The position numbers were made by a program, and so were the translations under genes. From Thunnus maccoyii (lineage: Eukaryota; Chordata; Actinopteri; Scombriformes; Scombridae), in contig NC_056534.1 of assembly GCF_910596095.1 (NCBI RefSeq), positions 9,922,490 to 9,986,489 on the forward strand: a stretch of 64,000 bases of DNA. The letters run 5' to 3'. The first letter of the stretch is position 1; every line of letters starts with the position of its first letter. Positions 28,001 through 39,700 of this stretch are shown one piece after another. Below the pieces are notes generated by a model. The model did not search any database and was not told the DNA's origin. It saw only the letters and a program-made list of their open reading frames with translations.

Positions 28001-28487
28001 ATTGCAACCTTTGGGGGTCCCAACACCCAGGTTTGAAACCACTCAATTCATTGATGGATCGACTAATTGCTTCTGCTACATTTATCCATAACAGTGATGG
28101 AGCATGTAGGGGGTTTAGTGTCTTGATCAAGGACATATCTCTCTCTCACACCCACGCGTACACACACACGGCATTGATCGACGCAGGGAGGGATCCCACA
28201 ACTCTGTGGTTGGAGGACAGCCTCAGTCACCACATGTCCACTCTGCTGTGAAATTACAGTGTGGGCATGTGGCAGGAGGTGGGATGATAAGGTGATGCTG
28301 CATGAAGAGGGGGATGATGAATTCTGAGTAGGAGGCAATTATTCCCCTGTACTTGTCTTACCTTCTGGTACTCAGAGTCCTCCGGCCTGAAGTCACTGCT
28401 CACTAGCTGGAATTCCAAATTGAAATGAGGCAACCGGTGGAGCAGATTCACCCACCACGGTGGAGAGTAGTTTACTACGGCCGCCAT
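9764..28487 (-). CDS. ttyh3: Tweety family member 3 (TTYH3), 14 coding exons, 554 aa
   Basis: Coding exons in transcript order: 28487-28362, 22516-22320, 18792-18681, 18586-18366, 17874-17779, 17644-17572, 17433-17358, 16526-16471, 16282-16190, 15977-15885, 15659-15523, 13714-13541, 11701-11626, 9898-9764 (stop TAA). All have AG/GT borders and sum to 1665 nt with no frame break. The product matches vertebrate TTYH3 (human 523 aa) along its whole length. It starts at the conserved MAAVVNYSPPWWVNLLHRLP end. Five membrane segments lie at about 43-71, 95-114, 222-244, 252-275 and 395-420. The large extracellular parts carry N-glycosylation sequons at N136, N154 and N361. The C-terminal tail has a PPSY motif at 508-511, the kind bound by NEDD4-family ubiquitin ligases. 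Tweety proteins were first described as large-conductance chloride channels; later structures show dimers without an obvious pore, so transport function is disputed. A His/Ser-rich insert of roughly 10 residues follows TM1. The ttyh3a/ttyh3b copy is not resolved. Confidence 0.96.
10145..10202. repeat. (GATA)n microsatellite in ttyh3 last intron
   Basis: About 14 perfect GATA units, 250 bp upstream of the last ttyh3 coding exon in transcript direction. Confidence 0.97.
11626..11701 (-). CDS. ttyh3: ttyh3 exon carrying most of the PPxY motif
   Basis: Twenty-five codons, SQNANFQNPRCENTPLIGRE then SPPPS. The first base completes the Met codon begun in the previous exon (AT|G). The last residues PPPS join Tyr511, the first codon of the final exon (YTSSMRAKYLAT), to make PPSY. 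This motif is conserved in TTYH2/TTYH3 and is the docking site for NEDD4-family ubiquitin ligases. Because it spans the junction, skipping or retention at this intron would destroy it. Confidence 0.92.
12401..12975. mobile_element. TTAA-flanked inverted-repeat MITE (family 3), in ttyh3 intron 12
   Basis: The left end TTAAAGGACTGG...ACATGTTTTGG is mirrored by the right end CCAAAACATG...CCAGACCTTTAA. Both ends abut the TTAA target. The 575 bp carry no coding sequence. I know no name for the family. Confidence 0.65.
19034..19079. repeat. (CA)n microsatellite in ttyh3 intron
   Basis: CA repeats with one CGCG interruption, in the intron upstream of the exon at 18792-18681. Confidence 0.95.
20546..20825 (+). 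mobile_element. hAT-like non-autonomous element (AGAGCTGCAAC family), copy 1
   Basis: It starts GAGCTGCAACTAATGATTAC and contains the family core ATATTCAGTTTACAATGATATAAA. It lies in ttyh3 intron 2 and is degenerate at its 3' end. Related copies sit at 27600, 37588, 42376, 43920, 46220 and 56551. Confidence 0.65.
26121..26174. repeat. (GTGA)n microsatellite
   Basis: About 13 GTGA units, the last few with a C substitution (GCGA). Other simple repeats within 1 kb are (GT)n at 26353-26379 and C/T-rich tracts at 26530-26660. Confidence 0.95.
27600..27745 (+). mobile_element. hAT-like fragment (AGAGCTGCAAC family)
   Basis: Internal fragment only. It keeps AAAATGTCCAAAAACTGTGA and GATGTCATCAAATTGCTTGT, core pieces of the family; the termini are lost. 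In ttyh3 intron 2 (between the first two coding exons). Confidence 0.45.
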
Positions 28488-28546
28488 CCTGAGCAGGTAC
28501 CTGCCGGCAGTCACTTCACTCTCTAACCCGATTCCTCACACGGACA
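28362..28546 (-). CDS. ttyh3: ttyh3 exon 2: 5' UTR junction and start codon
   Basis: The first coding exon has a good splice acceptor upstream of the start (pyrimidine-rich ctttctccgcag ending at 28547), so 28546-28488 is 5' UTR and a separate non-coding exon lies upstream. An in-frame upstream ATG at 28512-28514 would add nine residues. I prefer the ATG at 28485-28487 because the protein then begins like the family N-terminus and sits in an AGGATGGCGG context. The donor is AAG|GTAAGA at 28361-28360. The following intron (28361-22517) is the longest of the gene, about 5.8 kb. Confidence 0.85.
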
Positions 28547-29679
28547 CTGCGGAGAAAGTCACGACTGTTGTGGGTTAACAGGGCACAGAGAGGACTTTTC
28601 AAGCACAATTCACTCCCGCTTGGCATGTCTGTTGCAGAGCTGGAAAACAGCTGTTCACGTCATTTCACCAATCATATTTGGCATAAGATAAAAGTACACC
28701 ATGGCACAATCCCTGCTGCTAAAACCCCTCAAACCTGCCTCCATCAACTGGAGTAATTACTGATGACTGACATTATTATAAGGCAGGATATATGTGCCAA
28801 TCAACGTCAGCATACCAGTATACTGCATACACTCGCTTACCATTAGTTACAAGTACAAAGTCTCACTGTTTACCAAAGCATATCTCCTCTAAATTTCCCC
28901 CAGTAATTTGCAATTTTCTTAATTTGCAAAGATTAAGTATCCTTTCATCACCATGGACATCTTTGCAAATGCCAGTTCAGTCTTTCTTTACCTATGAATG
29001 ATGACACACCTGTACAAGCTGCTGTTTATGCGTTTAAAAAGACTGCAGTATGTGACGTTATTTCATCAGTTTTCTTTGAAAATTCTGTAAAAAACCAAAA
29101 GCTCTTCATAATGAGCTGCACACATAAAGTGTATGACTGAATATTTTGCCATTCACTGGGTTTTATTTTACAGTTACTGCCGTGTAATTTGTCATATTTA
29201 CCATGATAATTGTGAACATATTAGTGTCATGAAACGCCTCACTTGACATTCCCACGCTTATCACCAATAAACCATTCACAGCAACATGAAGCTTACAGGG
29301 AAGGCGCATTGGTCATAAAATGGAGTTTAAATACCCCCATTATAAACACATTAAAATATATGAGGTCATACTGTATTTAGACACACTGTACTTGAATTAT
29401 GGCTGACAATAGCATGGCTGACAGCTACCTCGCATCACCCAATTTACGCCCTCAATGAGAAAAAAAAAAAAAAACAGGCTTCGCGGGGATATATGTGTTG
29501 TGGACGGTGAAATGGCCGTTATATCAACTTCTCTATCATATTGGATTTACTGTATCAACACATGTAGGTCAACTCGGTCGATGGTGAACTCACATATTCA
29601 AGCCGCAACTCTTGTTTATTCGTTAAACGTTGGGTCAATAAATTGTTAGCGAAACCCGGATTAGCTAGCTTTATCCTGC

Positions 29680-30350
29680 TTTGTCCGTTAAAACTACCGC
29701 AGTCTCACACAGTCGTCAAGGCAACGAGGAGGAGAAACGGCCAGAATTCGCTCCGGGGCTTCGTGTCTGTCTGTGTACATCGAAGCCTCGGTGCTCCGTG
29801 TTGGGAGATAAGAAGGCTTGTTAATGACCTAACTTACCTAGTGAAGCCAAAGCGGGTGCAGTCTCTCGTTCAGTGTCGTTTTGGGAGTCCGGGCCGGCGT
29901 ATATTTCATCTATTGTCTTCCCAGATCCGGTGGCGGATTTGAACACCACAGCCGTGCGCTGCTGCATCAACGCGGCCGCTCCGAGCTAGCTGCAACGGCT
30001 GCAGTCTCAACCACATTGAAAATAACGGTAAATAACGGTCACCGACCTCACATTTCACCGAGACGCCTTCGAGTTCCAACTACCCTCCGCGAGAGCGACA
30101 ATGCAGCGGCAGACGAAGGGTTAAAATTTGTTGACCCGCAATCCAGTATCTCTCTCTTTTTTTGTTACAGTTTGACGATGCCGTCGTTGTCTTTCTCCTA
30201 TACCATCACGGTTTGTGCTCGCTGTCCTCACGGTGACCGTCGGTTCAGTGCATTTAGCGCTGCGGCTCTTCAATTGGATGATATTGTTGGAGCGTGAAGC
30301 AAACGCGGTGTTTAAAAAGCCCTGGAGGACGGGGCTTTGCGGCAGCTCTA
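29680..30350 (-). promoter_or_regulatory. CpG-rich promoter region of ttyh3
   Basis: CG dinucleotides are dense here, including a NotI-like GCGGCCGC near 29972, in contrast with the AT-rich, CpG-poor surroundings. The stretch lies just upstream of and over the inferred ttyh3 first exon. No TATA box is obvious, which fits a broad CpG-type promoter. The (GT)n/(GA)n tracts at 30373-30458 bound it upstream. Confidence 0.5.
29838..30150 (-). other. ttyh3: Probable ttyh3 non-coding first exon (5' UTR)
   Basis: A near-perfect donor (CTAG|GTAAGT on the minus strand) sits at 29838/29837 inside the most CpG-rich stretch of the region. It would pair with the acceptor before 28546, giving an intron of about 1.3 kb. 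The donor end is well supported. The upstream (transcription start) end is a guess, because no TATA box is clear. A transcript 5' end would settle it. Confidence 0.5.
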
Positions 30351-30372
30351 GCTCTGCAAACGACTCTGTGTT

Positions 30373-30458
30373 GTGTGTGTGTGTATGTGTATGTGTGTGT
30401 GTGTGTGTGTTTATGTGTGTGAGAATGAAAGAGAGAGAAAGAGAAAGAGAGAGAGAGA
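30373..30458. repeat. (GT)n followed by (GA)n next to the ttyh3 promoter
   Basis: GT repeats with ATGT breaks, then GAGAAA and GA repeats. Together they mark the upstream edge of the CpG-rich promoter stretch. Confidence 0.9.
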
Positions 30459-30569
30459 GCAGCTGCGCAAAGAGGCCACCCCCTAACGTTGAAATGATGG
30501 TAGTACATGTTAGAGGGATTTACTTTGCAGAAGAATAGCCTATTTAAATCTGATGGATTTAAATGGGCT

Positions 30570-31190
30570 GTGGATTTTGTCCTCCATTGTTTACATTGTA
30601 AGTGCATCATGAAGGGATCTTCTAATGGTCAGTGTGAACAGGATGAATGATTACAGCAAGAAAAACCTTTGTCAGTGTTAATTTGGGCTGCTGACTGATA
30701 GACTTGAAAAATTGTGAACCCGTCCTTTAAAGTAGAGATTTACTTTACAGCAGCAGCAAGAATATTTTGATTTTAGGTGAGAGTATCAAGACAACAATAT
30801 AAAAAATACCGAAGTCATGCATTCAAAATCCAACCGTACAAAAGTATTAACAGTCCAATGTACAGTACTTAAAGGACAATTTCACAATTAAAATAGTAGT
30901 CAGGTGTTTCTTGCTGCAATCATTCCTCCTGTTCATATTGATCATTTGAAGATCCCCTCCAAACACACTCTCAATGTAAGTTTCCCTAAAGATAGTATGA
31001 GGTTTCAGCCATCTGAGTTGGTCAAATAAAGTGGATATCTTCCACAATTAGTCTTTTTAGTAAAAAAAATTCCCTCTCTGTGTCTCAACGGACAGTGTTT
31101 TCCTGTCCTAGCTGCAGTGGAAGGATTGTAACAAAAAGAAGGAAATTTGGTACTAAAATGACTAACTTTGATTTTTATGTGAATTATTGC
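30570..31190. mobile_element. Two partial copies of the family 4 TTAA MITE, head to head
   Basis: A right-hand part (about 30570-30730) ends ATTGTGAACCCGTCCTTTAA. A left-hand part (from 30869) begins TTAAAGGACAATTTCACAAT and runs to about 31190. The arms are inverted relative to each other: AGATCCCCTCC in one matches GGGATCTTCT in the other. This may be one damaged, rearranged element or two fragments. Confidence 0.6.
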
Positions 31191-31339
31191 ACACTTTTAC
31201 CTCAAACAGTTACTTGAAAGAAACCATCTGAGAAGTTTAAAGGGGAAATCACATTTCCTAACAACTGATGTAAGACATCTGAAACTTGACAAGCAGCCCC
31301 AACCAGACACTGCTTTTTTGTAAGGGGTTACAAACCAGA

Positions 31340-31600
31340 AAAGTTGAAAGCTGCTTATCAGTCAGCTGTTTGAATCCCGGCTCCTCCGGTTCACATGTTG
31401 AAGTGTCCTTGGGCAAGATACTGAACCCCAAATTGCTCCTAATGGCTGCGCCATCAGTGTGTGAATGTACTGATGAGCAGGTTGGCACCTTACATGGCAG
31501 CCCCTGCCATCAGCATATGAATGTGGCTTGTTGTGTAAAAGCGCTTTGAGTGGTCGGAGGACTAGAAAGGCGCTATATAAGTGCAGTCCATTTACCATTT
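31340..31600 (+). mobile_element. SINE-like repeat with L2-type tail
   Basis: The 5' part reads like a tRNA-derived head with a B-box-like TTTGAATCCCGGCT. The 3' part (AAGCGCTTTGAGTGGTCG...AAGGCGCTATATAA) is the tail seen in fish SINEs and L2-clade LINEs. The middle contains two diverged copies of CCATCAG-TGTGAATG. The assignment is from memory of the family type. Confidence 0.55.
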
Positions 31601-32763
31601 ATTTAATCTCAAACAATGTATTGTATTTTATAGGGTTTTTTTATAGTGTTTAGTATAAAATCACAATCTGAAAAGAAAGTTGTCAAATGAATTAAATGGA
31701 GTAAAAAAATAAAAACTACAATATTTCCCTCAGAAACGTGGTGGAAAACAAGTATGAAGTATCAGAAAATAATCATTGAAATACTCCAGTAAAGTACAAG
31801 TACCTCAAAATTGCATTGAAGTACAGTATTTGAGTACATTTAATTAAATTGCTCACCATCCCGCAAGAATCACATCAGATACAGCAGACTTCATTATAAA
31901 AAAACAGCTTTTTATTGAATGTCTCAGAAATTAAGTTACACACATCATGTGGGGAGAAAAGCACTCATCCTTTGTTGACCTCCCTAAAGGTCATCATTTA
32001 CACATCACTGGCATTCCTCCCTGTGTATCCTCCACTGTACTGACTGTGTGTTTAGTATTGCAGCAGACTGATCTATAACTTATTCACAGTTTGGCTCAAT
32101 AGTGCATCAGTTGCGAATCATACCTCAGTATCAGCCATCATTTATTAAGCATACATGATAGATTAGTGTAAGGACATTTACGTGTTACAAATCAGGCATG
32201 TCAAAATATGATTCATTACATATATTAGCCTGTGAAATCCAGAGGATTTTTCAGTTATGTAGCTCGATTGGGCCAGTCAGGTTAACAGAAATTAATACAT
32301 TTATTATTACCATAATTTAAATTTGAATCTCCATGCAGTAGGCACTTTGGCAAAACAAAACAACCGCTGAGAATAAATAAGACAAATTGAAAAGGGCTAT
32401 TTGGCTCAAACGATAAACTACTAGAATAACAGGTCAAAATGAAAGAGGATGCTCATTTCATGTTCACGCGAGTGTTTTCTCCTCCACTTTGACAGGAAAT
32501 CCTTTAGCCTCAAGGCCAAGCGTTTAAACACTAAACTGGTCGATCATTCTAATAAGACACTGGATGCATCTTTATGTTTTGTCAGTATCCTGCATAAGAC
32601 CGTGATCAAAGTGAGGTGTTTATGTGTCTCGTATTTCCATGTTATAAAAGATCCTGCACCTGACTTCCCAGAATGTTCTGGTTATTACTGTAGGAGAAGT
32701 GCTTGCACAGATGACAAAATAAGCAGACAGCAAATATTGTATATGTTCTATATTATCCTGACT

Positions 32764-33643
32764 TACCGTATTTCCTCAAATAAAAGATGGTGGTCAATTA
32801 AAAGCCGGGTCTCCGATAACGGGCGGGGGGCGTGATTGACACCTCTCCTGGTGCCTGTTATATGAGGTGTATGCCAGTTAAGCATAAATAGAAGTTACCT
32901 GGACGTAAGTCCAGTTCTATGAGTACATGCGGAGCCCTCTAGCTGACCGTCACAGAGAGGGGAGGGGGACGGAGGAGACGCAATATCGTTTAAATACGGG
33001 GATAACGGCACATAGTTTAATAATAATGACTGCAGCGACACTACATGATCATGGGTAACCAGGGTAACCAGGATAACTTGGCTAAGCTGGCAAGCATACA
33101 TAGTTTACATTATTAATTTCTAGCTGACATTGTGGGTGTATGTGATGTGCTATTGTGTGTAGCTTTATATTTTGTATAATGTGCTCTGTGTGTTTTTTGC
33201 TTTGCACTGTTACATGTTTTAATTGTAAGGGACTGCAGATGAAACTTAGGAAGCTAAATCTGGTACAGTGCATCATTTACGTTAAAAACTGCACACTGTC
33301 CCGATAAATAAATACAATATAAAAGATCCATGAAGATGCTACCCACATGCTACAGCTAAGTGGTCCACTGCCAAAACATTCCGGGTGAAACTCACTCTCT
33401 AGAATTATTGTTCCACACGTTGGAGTAAGTGGTAACCGGTAATGCAATAACAAAAACTTAACAGGGCAAACAGAAGCAGATCAGAAAACAAGGAGGCTTT
33501 GCACTAAAATATGAGCAAATATCCTTATCAAACAGAGGGAATTAGAAATAAAGGCCTCTCGCTAATATGAGCATGCTTCCAATAAAGGCCTGGTACCCTC
33601 TGCAGAGGTAAACAAAGGCACCACTATTTGAGGAAATACGGTA
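32764..33643. mobile_element. 880 bp TA-flanked inverted-repeat element with nested LINE tail
   Basis: TACCGTATTTCCTCAAATA at the left is an exact inverted copy of TATTTGAGGAAATACGGTA at the right, and both include the TA that a Tc1/mariner-type enzyme would duplicate. Sub-terminal parts (AATTAAAAGCC at the left, AATAAAGGCCT at the right) are also related. No transposase is encoded. A LINE 3' tail (33113-33315) appears to have inserted inside. The element lies downstream of iqce. Confidence 0.75.
33113..33315 (+). mobile_element. LINE 3' tail (copy 1)
   Basis: Runs from AATTTCTAGCTGACATTGTG to a short AATAAATA-type tail and matches 50658-50872 along its length. Such tails ending in repeats of AATA are typical of 5'-truncated L2-type LINEs of fish. 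No coding part remains. Confidence 0.6.
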
Positions 33644-33792
33644 TATTAGGATATCCCAGCTGTCATTTGCAGGTTCAGTAAGACAAAGACATGGTGGTTT
33701 AAACCTCTGAGTAGAAACAGAAGCAGAAATTCCTCCTGCCGACACTCTCAAACACATGCACACAGAAACACGCACCACCCAACCCAGACGGT

Positions 33793-36700
33793 CTATAAGA
33801 TTAAGACTTCTCTGCTTCTCAGAGGACGTGAGGGAGACACGATGATGTCGTCAGAATCGTCAGAATCGACTGCAGCGGCTCCACCAGACTCTGCTGGGCA
33901 CTGGAGCTCTGTTTGGGCTGCAGGAGACATAGAGATAGAACTGTGTTATCTGAATTTATACCTGTTTAACCCTGAAGAACTTCAAAATTAACACAATAGA
34001 AGGTGCAATCAATAGAATTTCATGTATGCTGCAGTTTGTACCGGACATGTTGATGCATGAATATTTCAGATTCTTTGGCTCTTATTTCAGCATATTTTCC
34101 AAACATTTTATTCCATCTTCTGAGTCAAATAAGGTTTTAGCACACATACAAACACCCACACACACAAAACAGGGGTTGCTAAAAAAGAACCTTATGTGCT
34201 CTTAACACAGTCATAATAGAGAAATGGATATATCTAACCTGTTATGGGTGTCATGCTGGATGTGTGAGAGCTCGAGACAGGCCAGAGGTGTTCTTCCTCA
34301 CCCTGCTTTTCATCATTGTTATGGAGAGATGCGGCACCTTGCCAACAGAACAACACATAACCAGCCATTAAAGCAAATTTCAGACACATCCTCTGAATAT
34401 AAACACATACACACACTGTACATGGGTTTGGCCACGTCACACTCGAACCAAAGCTTCCCTTGTTTCCATTTCACATACATGTAAACTACAGTTATGACAC
34501 CATGCCTCCTTGCAAAAAGCTTTAATAAATAAAATCAGGAACACAAGATCAGATGGTTTTGTCCAAAATCTCTCAGTGAAGCCCTCTGCACATGGTATGC
34601 GGCGGCAGTCTTGTTAACATGCGAGGAAAACCGCTGACAACGCTGCTCTGCTCTATGCACCCATATGCTGCTTCCCTATTAGAAAGTCAGTGAGATGGAA
34701 GGGAAAGCAGTGGAGTCTAACAGAGTCATTAAGGTCAGGAAGTAGCTCAGGATGAGGACTCTTGAGCAGTGGCAGCTCTAGATCTTTAGGTGTCATGCGA
34801 GGTAACACTACTGATCCACACTGCTGCTCTCTGTCTGTATCATTATCTGAATCTAATAGAAGGCTGTTGAAGCTTAGGCTGAGGCAGAGGATGCAGTCAC
34901 TGTGGAAATTAGATCAACGTGCCAGCAAGATCCATCACTACTCATAAAAGGTGTCTGGGTAGAAATGAGGCCGTGGTGCTGCAGACCCAACAAACAACAA
35001 GCCTAAACCCTGTCTGGTATCTGTAGAGTAGTTGTGCTGATGGTTTGTTTCCTGTGGAAAAACACTTTCCTACATTTACAGTCTAAAAGGAGTGTGGATG
35101 TTTGACAAGTTATGTGTCTCATATACGTACTGTATATCTGTGATATATCCATGTATGTTCATACATGTTCCCTCAAACATTAACCCCTTAACCTTGAAAT
35201 AAGAGTTGAGGCAAGTAGCATGAAATACCTTAAAAGGGACATATGCACATTTCCGGGTTTATATGTACATTCTGGGGCTCTACTGAAATATCTTTGCATG
35301 ATTTACAGTTCAAAAAAACTCCTTATTTATCTTATACTGGCCCTTTATGAAGCTCTACAGTTCAGCCTCTGTCTGAAACAGGCCGTTCAGACTTCAGACA
35401 GTTGTGGAGGCTACGTAAACAAACAGTAGCAGTCGCATTTAACTTTTCACATTCTTTACTTAAGCGCTGAAACTTCTCCAAGTCCCATCTGAAATATGCT
35501 GGTGGACAACGGAACAACCTTAGAAACAAAGGCTAGTAGAGGTAGCATTGCAAGCCCGGGCTTTTGACTTGGAAGGATTATTTTTACATGCATTCACCTC
35601 AAGTTGTGAACCTTTGACCATGTTTAACATCGACATCTGATATTATAACTAATAAAATATAACAGGAAAACCACAAAAAGCATATGTCCCCTTTAAGCTA
35701 AGAGATTCAGTGAAGATGGATGTGTAGCTACATGGGTATAGCAAGATGGGGGAGTGGGAAAGTGTTTTGTCTACTTTGTTTTTCCTTTTTTTGAGTTTCT
35801 TTTTGGATGATGCTATGTACCATATGGTCAATCTGACTATGTATTTTTTTATTTATAAGGTGTTTTGTGTGTGTTTGTTCATATATATATATATAAATAA
35901 AATAAACATTTAAATAAGAAATATTAAATAAATCAGAAATAAGTGTGTGTGAACCCCACCTGTTCTGCTGGATGTGTGTGTTGACCGAGCTCTTCTTGGT
36001 ACCAGCGTTGGCAGAGACAGTGGAGAAGGCACAGAGAACCCTGAGCTAAACACACACACACACACAAGTTATGCTGGATTTATGTATTGCTTGTTTAACT
36101 GTGGCTGTTTTTTTTATATAGTTTTCGGTGTAAACATGAGTCACCTCTCTATTGCAAGACTACGGCGAGCAAGGTGTCCCCTGAATGCAGACTGTATCAT
36201 CGTCAAGGCAACTGCATCCAGCTCTCCTTCTACAGGAGAGGCCACATCACTGCGGTTTGTTGCCTCAACAGCCTGAAAAGAGAAGATGAGGTAGAGACAG
36301 AGCAAAAAGGAGAAAGAAATAATGGTTCAGTGGGTGAGACGCAGACAGAAAAACATGCATGTGATGAGTAAAAGCGAGATTACAGGTAACTGACAGAAAA
36401 TGCCTTTTAGAGACATCTAGTGGTTGTTTGACAAAACTGCAGCTGTGGTTTATTTCATAATGATATAAAGTAGAGCTGTTCCAGGCTTAGAAATGTCTTG
36501 TTTAATCTACATTTTCACATTATTTTACTCTATTATCAGGGCAATTCTTTATTCTTGATAACACACTTGACAATATTGCTAACTTAAATGCACACACAGC
36601 GTCTTACTGTGAAAAGGAACCAAGAATTTCATACTGCATCAAAAATAATATCATTTTTCTTGATTACAGTGGCCAATAAATTTAAAATACACCTGTGATA

Positions 36701-39700
36701 GTGATACTTAGTGATAATGGTGCAACGCTTGCTGGTTTACAGATCTACTCTGACTTTGGGTCTGTGTGGAAGTGTATGTGTGTGGGCGAAACCTTTTTCT
36801 GTGCATCTTTCTGCAGGTCCTTGAGCTGCGACTCTCTGAGGAAATGGCCTCTTAATGCTGACTGCAACATCACAATGTCCTGAAGATGAATGGAAAGAGA
36901 AATCTGGGACAAAGTGTCTTGACGTTTTTTACATAATACTTCTCCCACACCAATAACTTTCTCTCACACATCAATAAATTTTTTACATAATTGCAGTGTT
37001 TTACATACCCTATTTCTATACTCCCTCCAATTTGTCTGGATGATGCTCGCCGCTTTCTCCCTCTCTTTCTGCCGCCCATTCTCAGTCCTCTTCTTCTCTG
37101 CTCCTTCCCCCTCCTTCTCTCTCCCTCCAGTGTCCCTTTCTTCTCCTTCCTCCAGACCTGCTCTGTCTTGAGTGTCCTCGTGGGTCTCTTGTGTTGTGGG
37201 AGAGAGAGGAGACGGTTCAGCTTGTGCAAGTTTGCTTCTGTCCTCCTCCAGAGTTTGAATCCTCGCCCTTAACTGCTCCAGTTCCTGTCTGAGAAAACAC
37301 AAATACACATGCATAACAAATGGGTTAACGTGACAAAATGAGACTTCCACTACAACTCACAAATCTCATATAAGCTAGCATTAGAATCTGCCAGCCTTTG
37401 CATACCAGCATTAATATAAATTTCTTTGCTACTCTAACAGCATTTAGACTAGTTAGTTAACTAACAAACCCATAGTTTGTTTAGGTAAACCTTGCTGACT
37501 CTTTACACATGGCAGTGCTTTAAAGTAGAAGTTATGTATAAATAACACTACTTTATAAAATTACAGTTTTAATGCCTCAGAGAACTAAGTGACGTCTTCA
37601 AATGTCTTATCAACCATCCACAGTCTACAAATATTCAGTTTACTATCATGTATGACACAGAAAAGTCTCAGATCTTCACATTCAAGAAGCTGCAATCAGC
37701 AAATTTTGTGTTTCAGCTTAAAAAATAATTAAAACAATTATTTGATTATCAAAAAAGTTGCTGATTAATTTTCTGTCAATTGACTAATTGATTATTTCGA
37801 CTACTCGTTGCAGCTCTAATGCCAACTGTGTCTGCCTGCCACACAAAGACTCTGGTATATGTAGATGTCTCAGATGTAAACCCATCAATAGCTTGTGAGA
37901 GTTTAGAAAAAAATATCAGGAATATATTTAACTTTTATCTTAAAAACTAGAAAAAGCGCCTTGCAGTTGTACACCTTCGCCAACCAGTCAAGTTGCAGCT
38001 TATATCCATGTCCGTCCAGACTCATAATATTTGTAGTGAAGACTTTGAAGGAATTTAATAAAAAGGTTTTAAGTGTATTTTCCTTGTATGTGTCCACATG
38101 CTTGGCCACTAAAGCTGATTCTGATATAACACAAAGTTGTTGCCATGACAGTAGACAAAGCTTCAGATATGGATGTTGGTGCAGAGCCCAACCCAGCAGC
38201 ACAGAAGATCTATAAAATCACCACAGTTTCAAGGTGGGAACCCAAGATTAGTGTCACCAATTCAGTGTCCGACCAAATGTGAAATATGGTCACAATCTCC
38301 CCTTCTGTTACGGCGTTGAATAATGGCCAGAAGAGTGTTTTTGCAGAACATTATGATGTCACAGTGAAGTTGATCTTTGACCTTCATTTTATCATTTTAT
38401 CCTATTAGACATTTGTGTGAAACTTTGTCATAATTAGTGTCTGAATTCTTGAGTTAGGGCCAAAAACATGTTTTTTTGAGGCCACAGTGACCTTTGACCA
38501 CCAAATTGAATGTGTGTAACATGTCATGGCATGTTGAATTTAATGAAATCGATCACAAATCACATACTTATGCTGCTGAATCTCTTTGTCCCGTTCATTT
38601 GTCTGTTCAGCCTTCCATTGCTCAGCCTCTTTCTCCAGTTCTTCTCTTTCTGTCCTCAACTGTCTCACTTCATCACTGAAAACACAAACACAGATTCAGT
38701 CTCACAAACAAAATTCAAAGCTTTTTGCCCTCTGCTACATACAGCATATAGGTCCATTTACAGTTTTTCCTCACTCACTCTTTACTTGACAGCGTCTCTT
38801 GGAGCTCCGCCCTCTCTATCTCCAATTGGCTGAGGCGTCCTCTCAGAGCAGAAACCTCCTCCCCTTCCTCAGTGATCGTTCCCACGGAGACCACTGCCTC
38901 TGTTGCCATGGCAAACCCTTGCTTAACATCCAGACTCTCAGTGGGCGTGGTCTGAACCTCCTGGTCCAATCGGCTGCTGCTCTTTGCTCTGTGGGCGTCT
39001 TTCCTGCTGTCCTCCAGCCTCTGATAGGAGGAGAGAGGATGAAACTGTGAACTCTAAAACTGACAGCCTGACAAAGACGATTGCGTGTGTTTACATGGAC
39101 AATAAGTTACAGTTTCCTCTCACCTTCTCCACTTCAAACAGCCTTCTCAGCAGTCTCTGTTTACTCCACTCTCTGTAACCTAGGAGACACACAAGGACAC
39201 ATTTCTTTCATCAGCATTACAGCACAGGAAACAATACAGCAATGTGTTACATTCTCTGTTGCATGGTTGAGGATTGATACGCTTCTAATCAGATATTATC
39301 CTCAACTAATTATGTCTAAACAACCCAGTTCACTGTATAGACCTGGATTAATAACATAGATTTTTATAGGACTTCAAAAACACTGAAAAACCTATTTTGC
39401 TACTTTTTTAAAAATGTATTTATTTTCTAATGTGTTTTATATCATTTTTAATAGTTGTTATTGTTTTTTTTATTTTAGTATGTACTTGTACCTGCACTGG
39501 TCTAGACACAACTAAGCTATTCCAAGCAAAACCTGAAAATTTTCAAAAATATTTTGTTTAAAAAAAAGATATGAGAATTGGAACAAAAAAGATCAGTAGC
39601 TCATACTTTATTGTTAGGGTTGGGCAATATGATGTTATATAACATAAGGAAACATAAGACAACCAAGAAGACATTTATACCAAGATAGCTATCCATTTTT

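Larger units (their letters stand above)
30740..33790. other. Intergenic stretch between ttyh3 and iqce
   Basis: About 3 kb, mostly repeats listed separately: family 4 MITE halves, SINE-like repeat and TA-flanked element. The iqce 3' UTR should occupy the part below 33793. No minus-strand AATAAA lies close to the stop codon, so the transcript end is not placed. Confidence 0.5.

Noticed and set aside
30215..30610. Frames of 107-118 codons on both strands near 30.4 kb
   Set aside because: They are translations of (GT)n and (GA)n repeats (VCVCVC, RERERE, THTHTH) in the promoter region.
31365..31390. Possible tRNA gene at the TTTGAATCCCGGCT box
   Set aside because: Only a B-box-like part is present, without a complete cloverleaf. 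The downstream sequence is a SINE tail.
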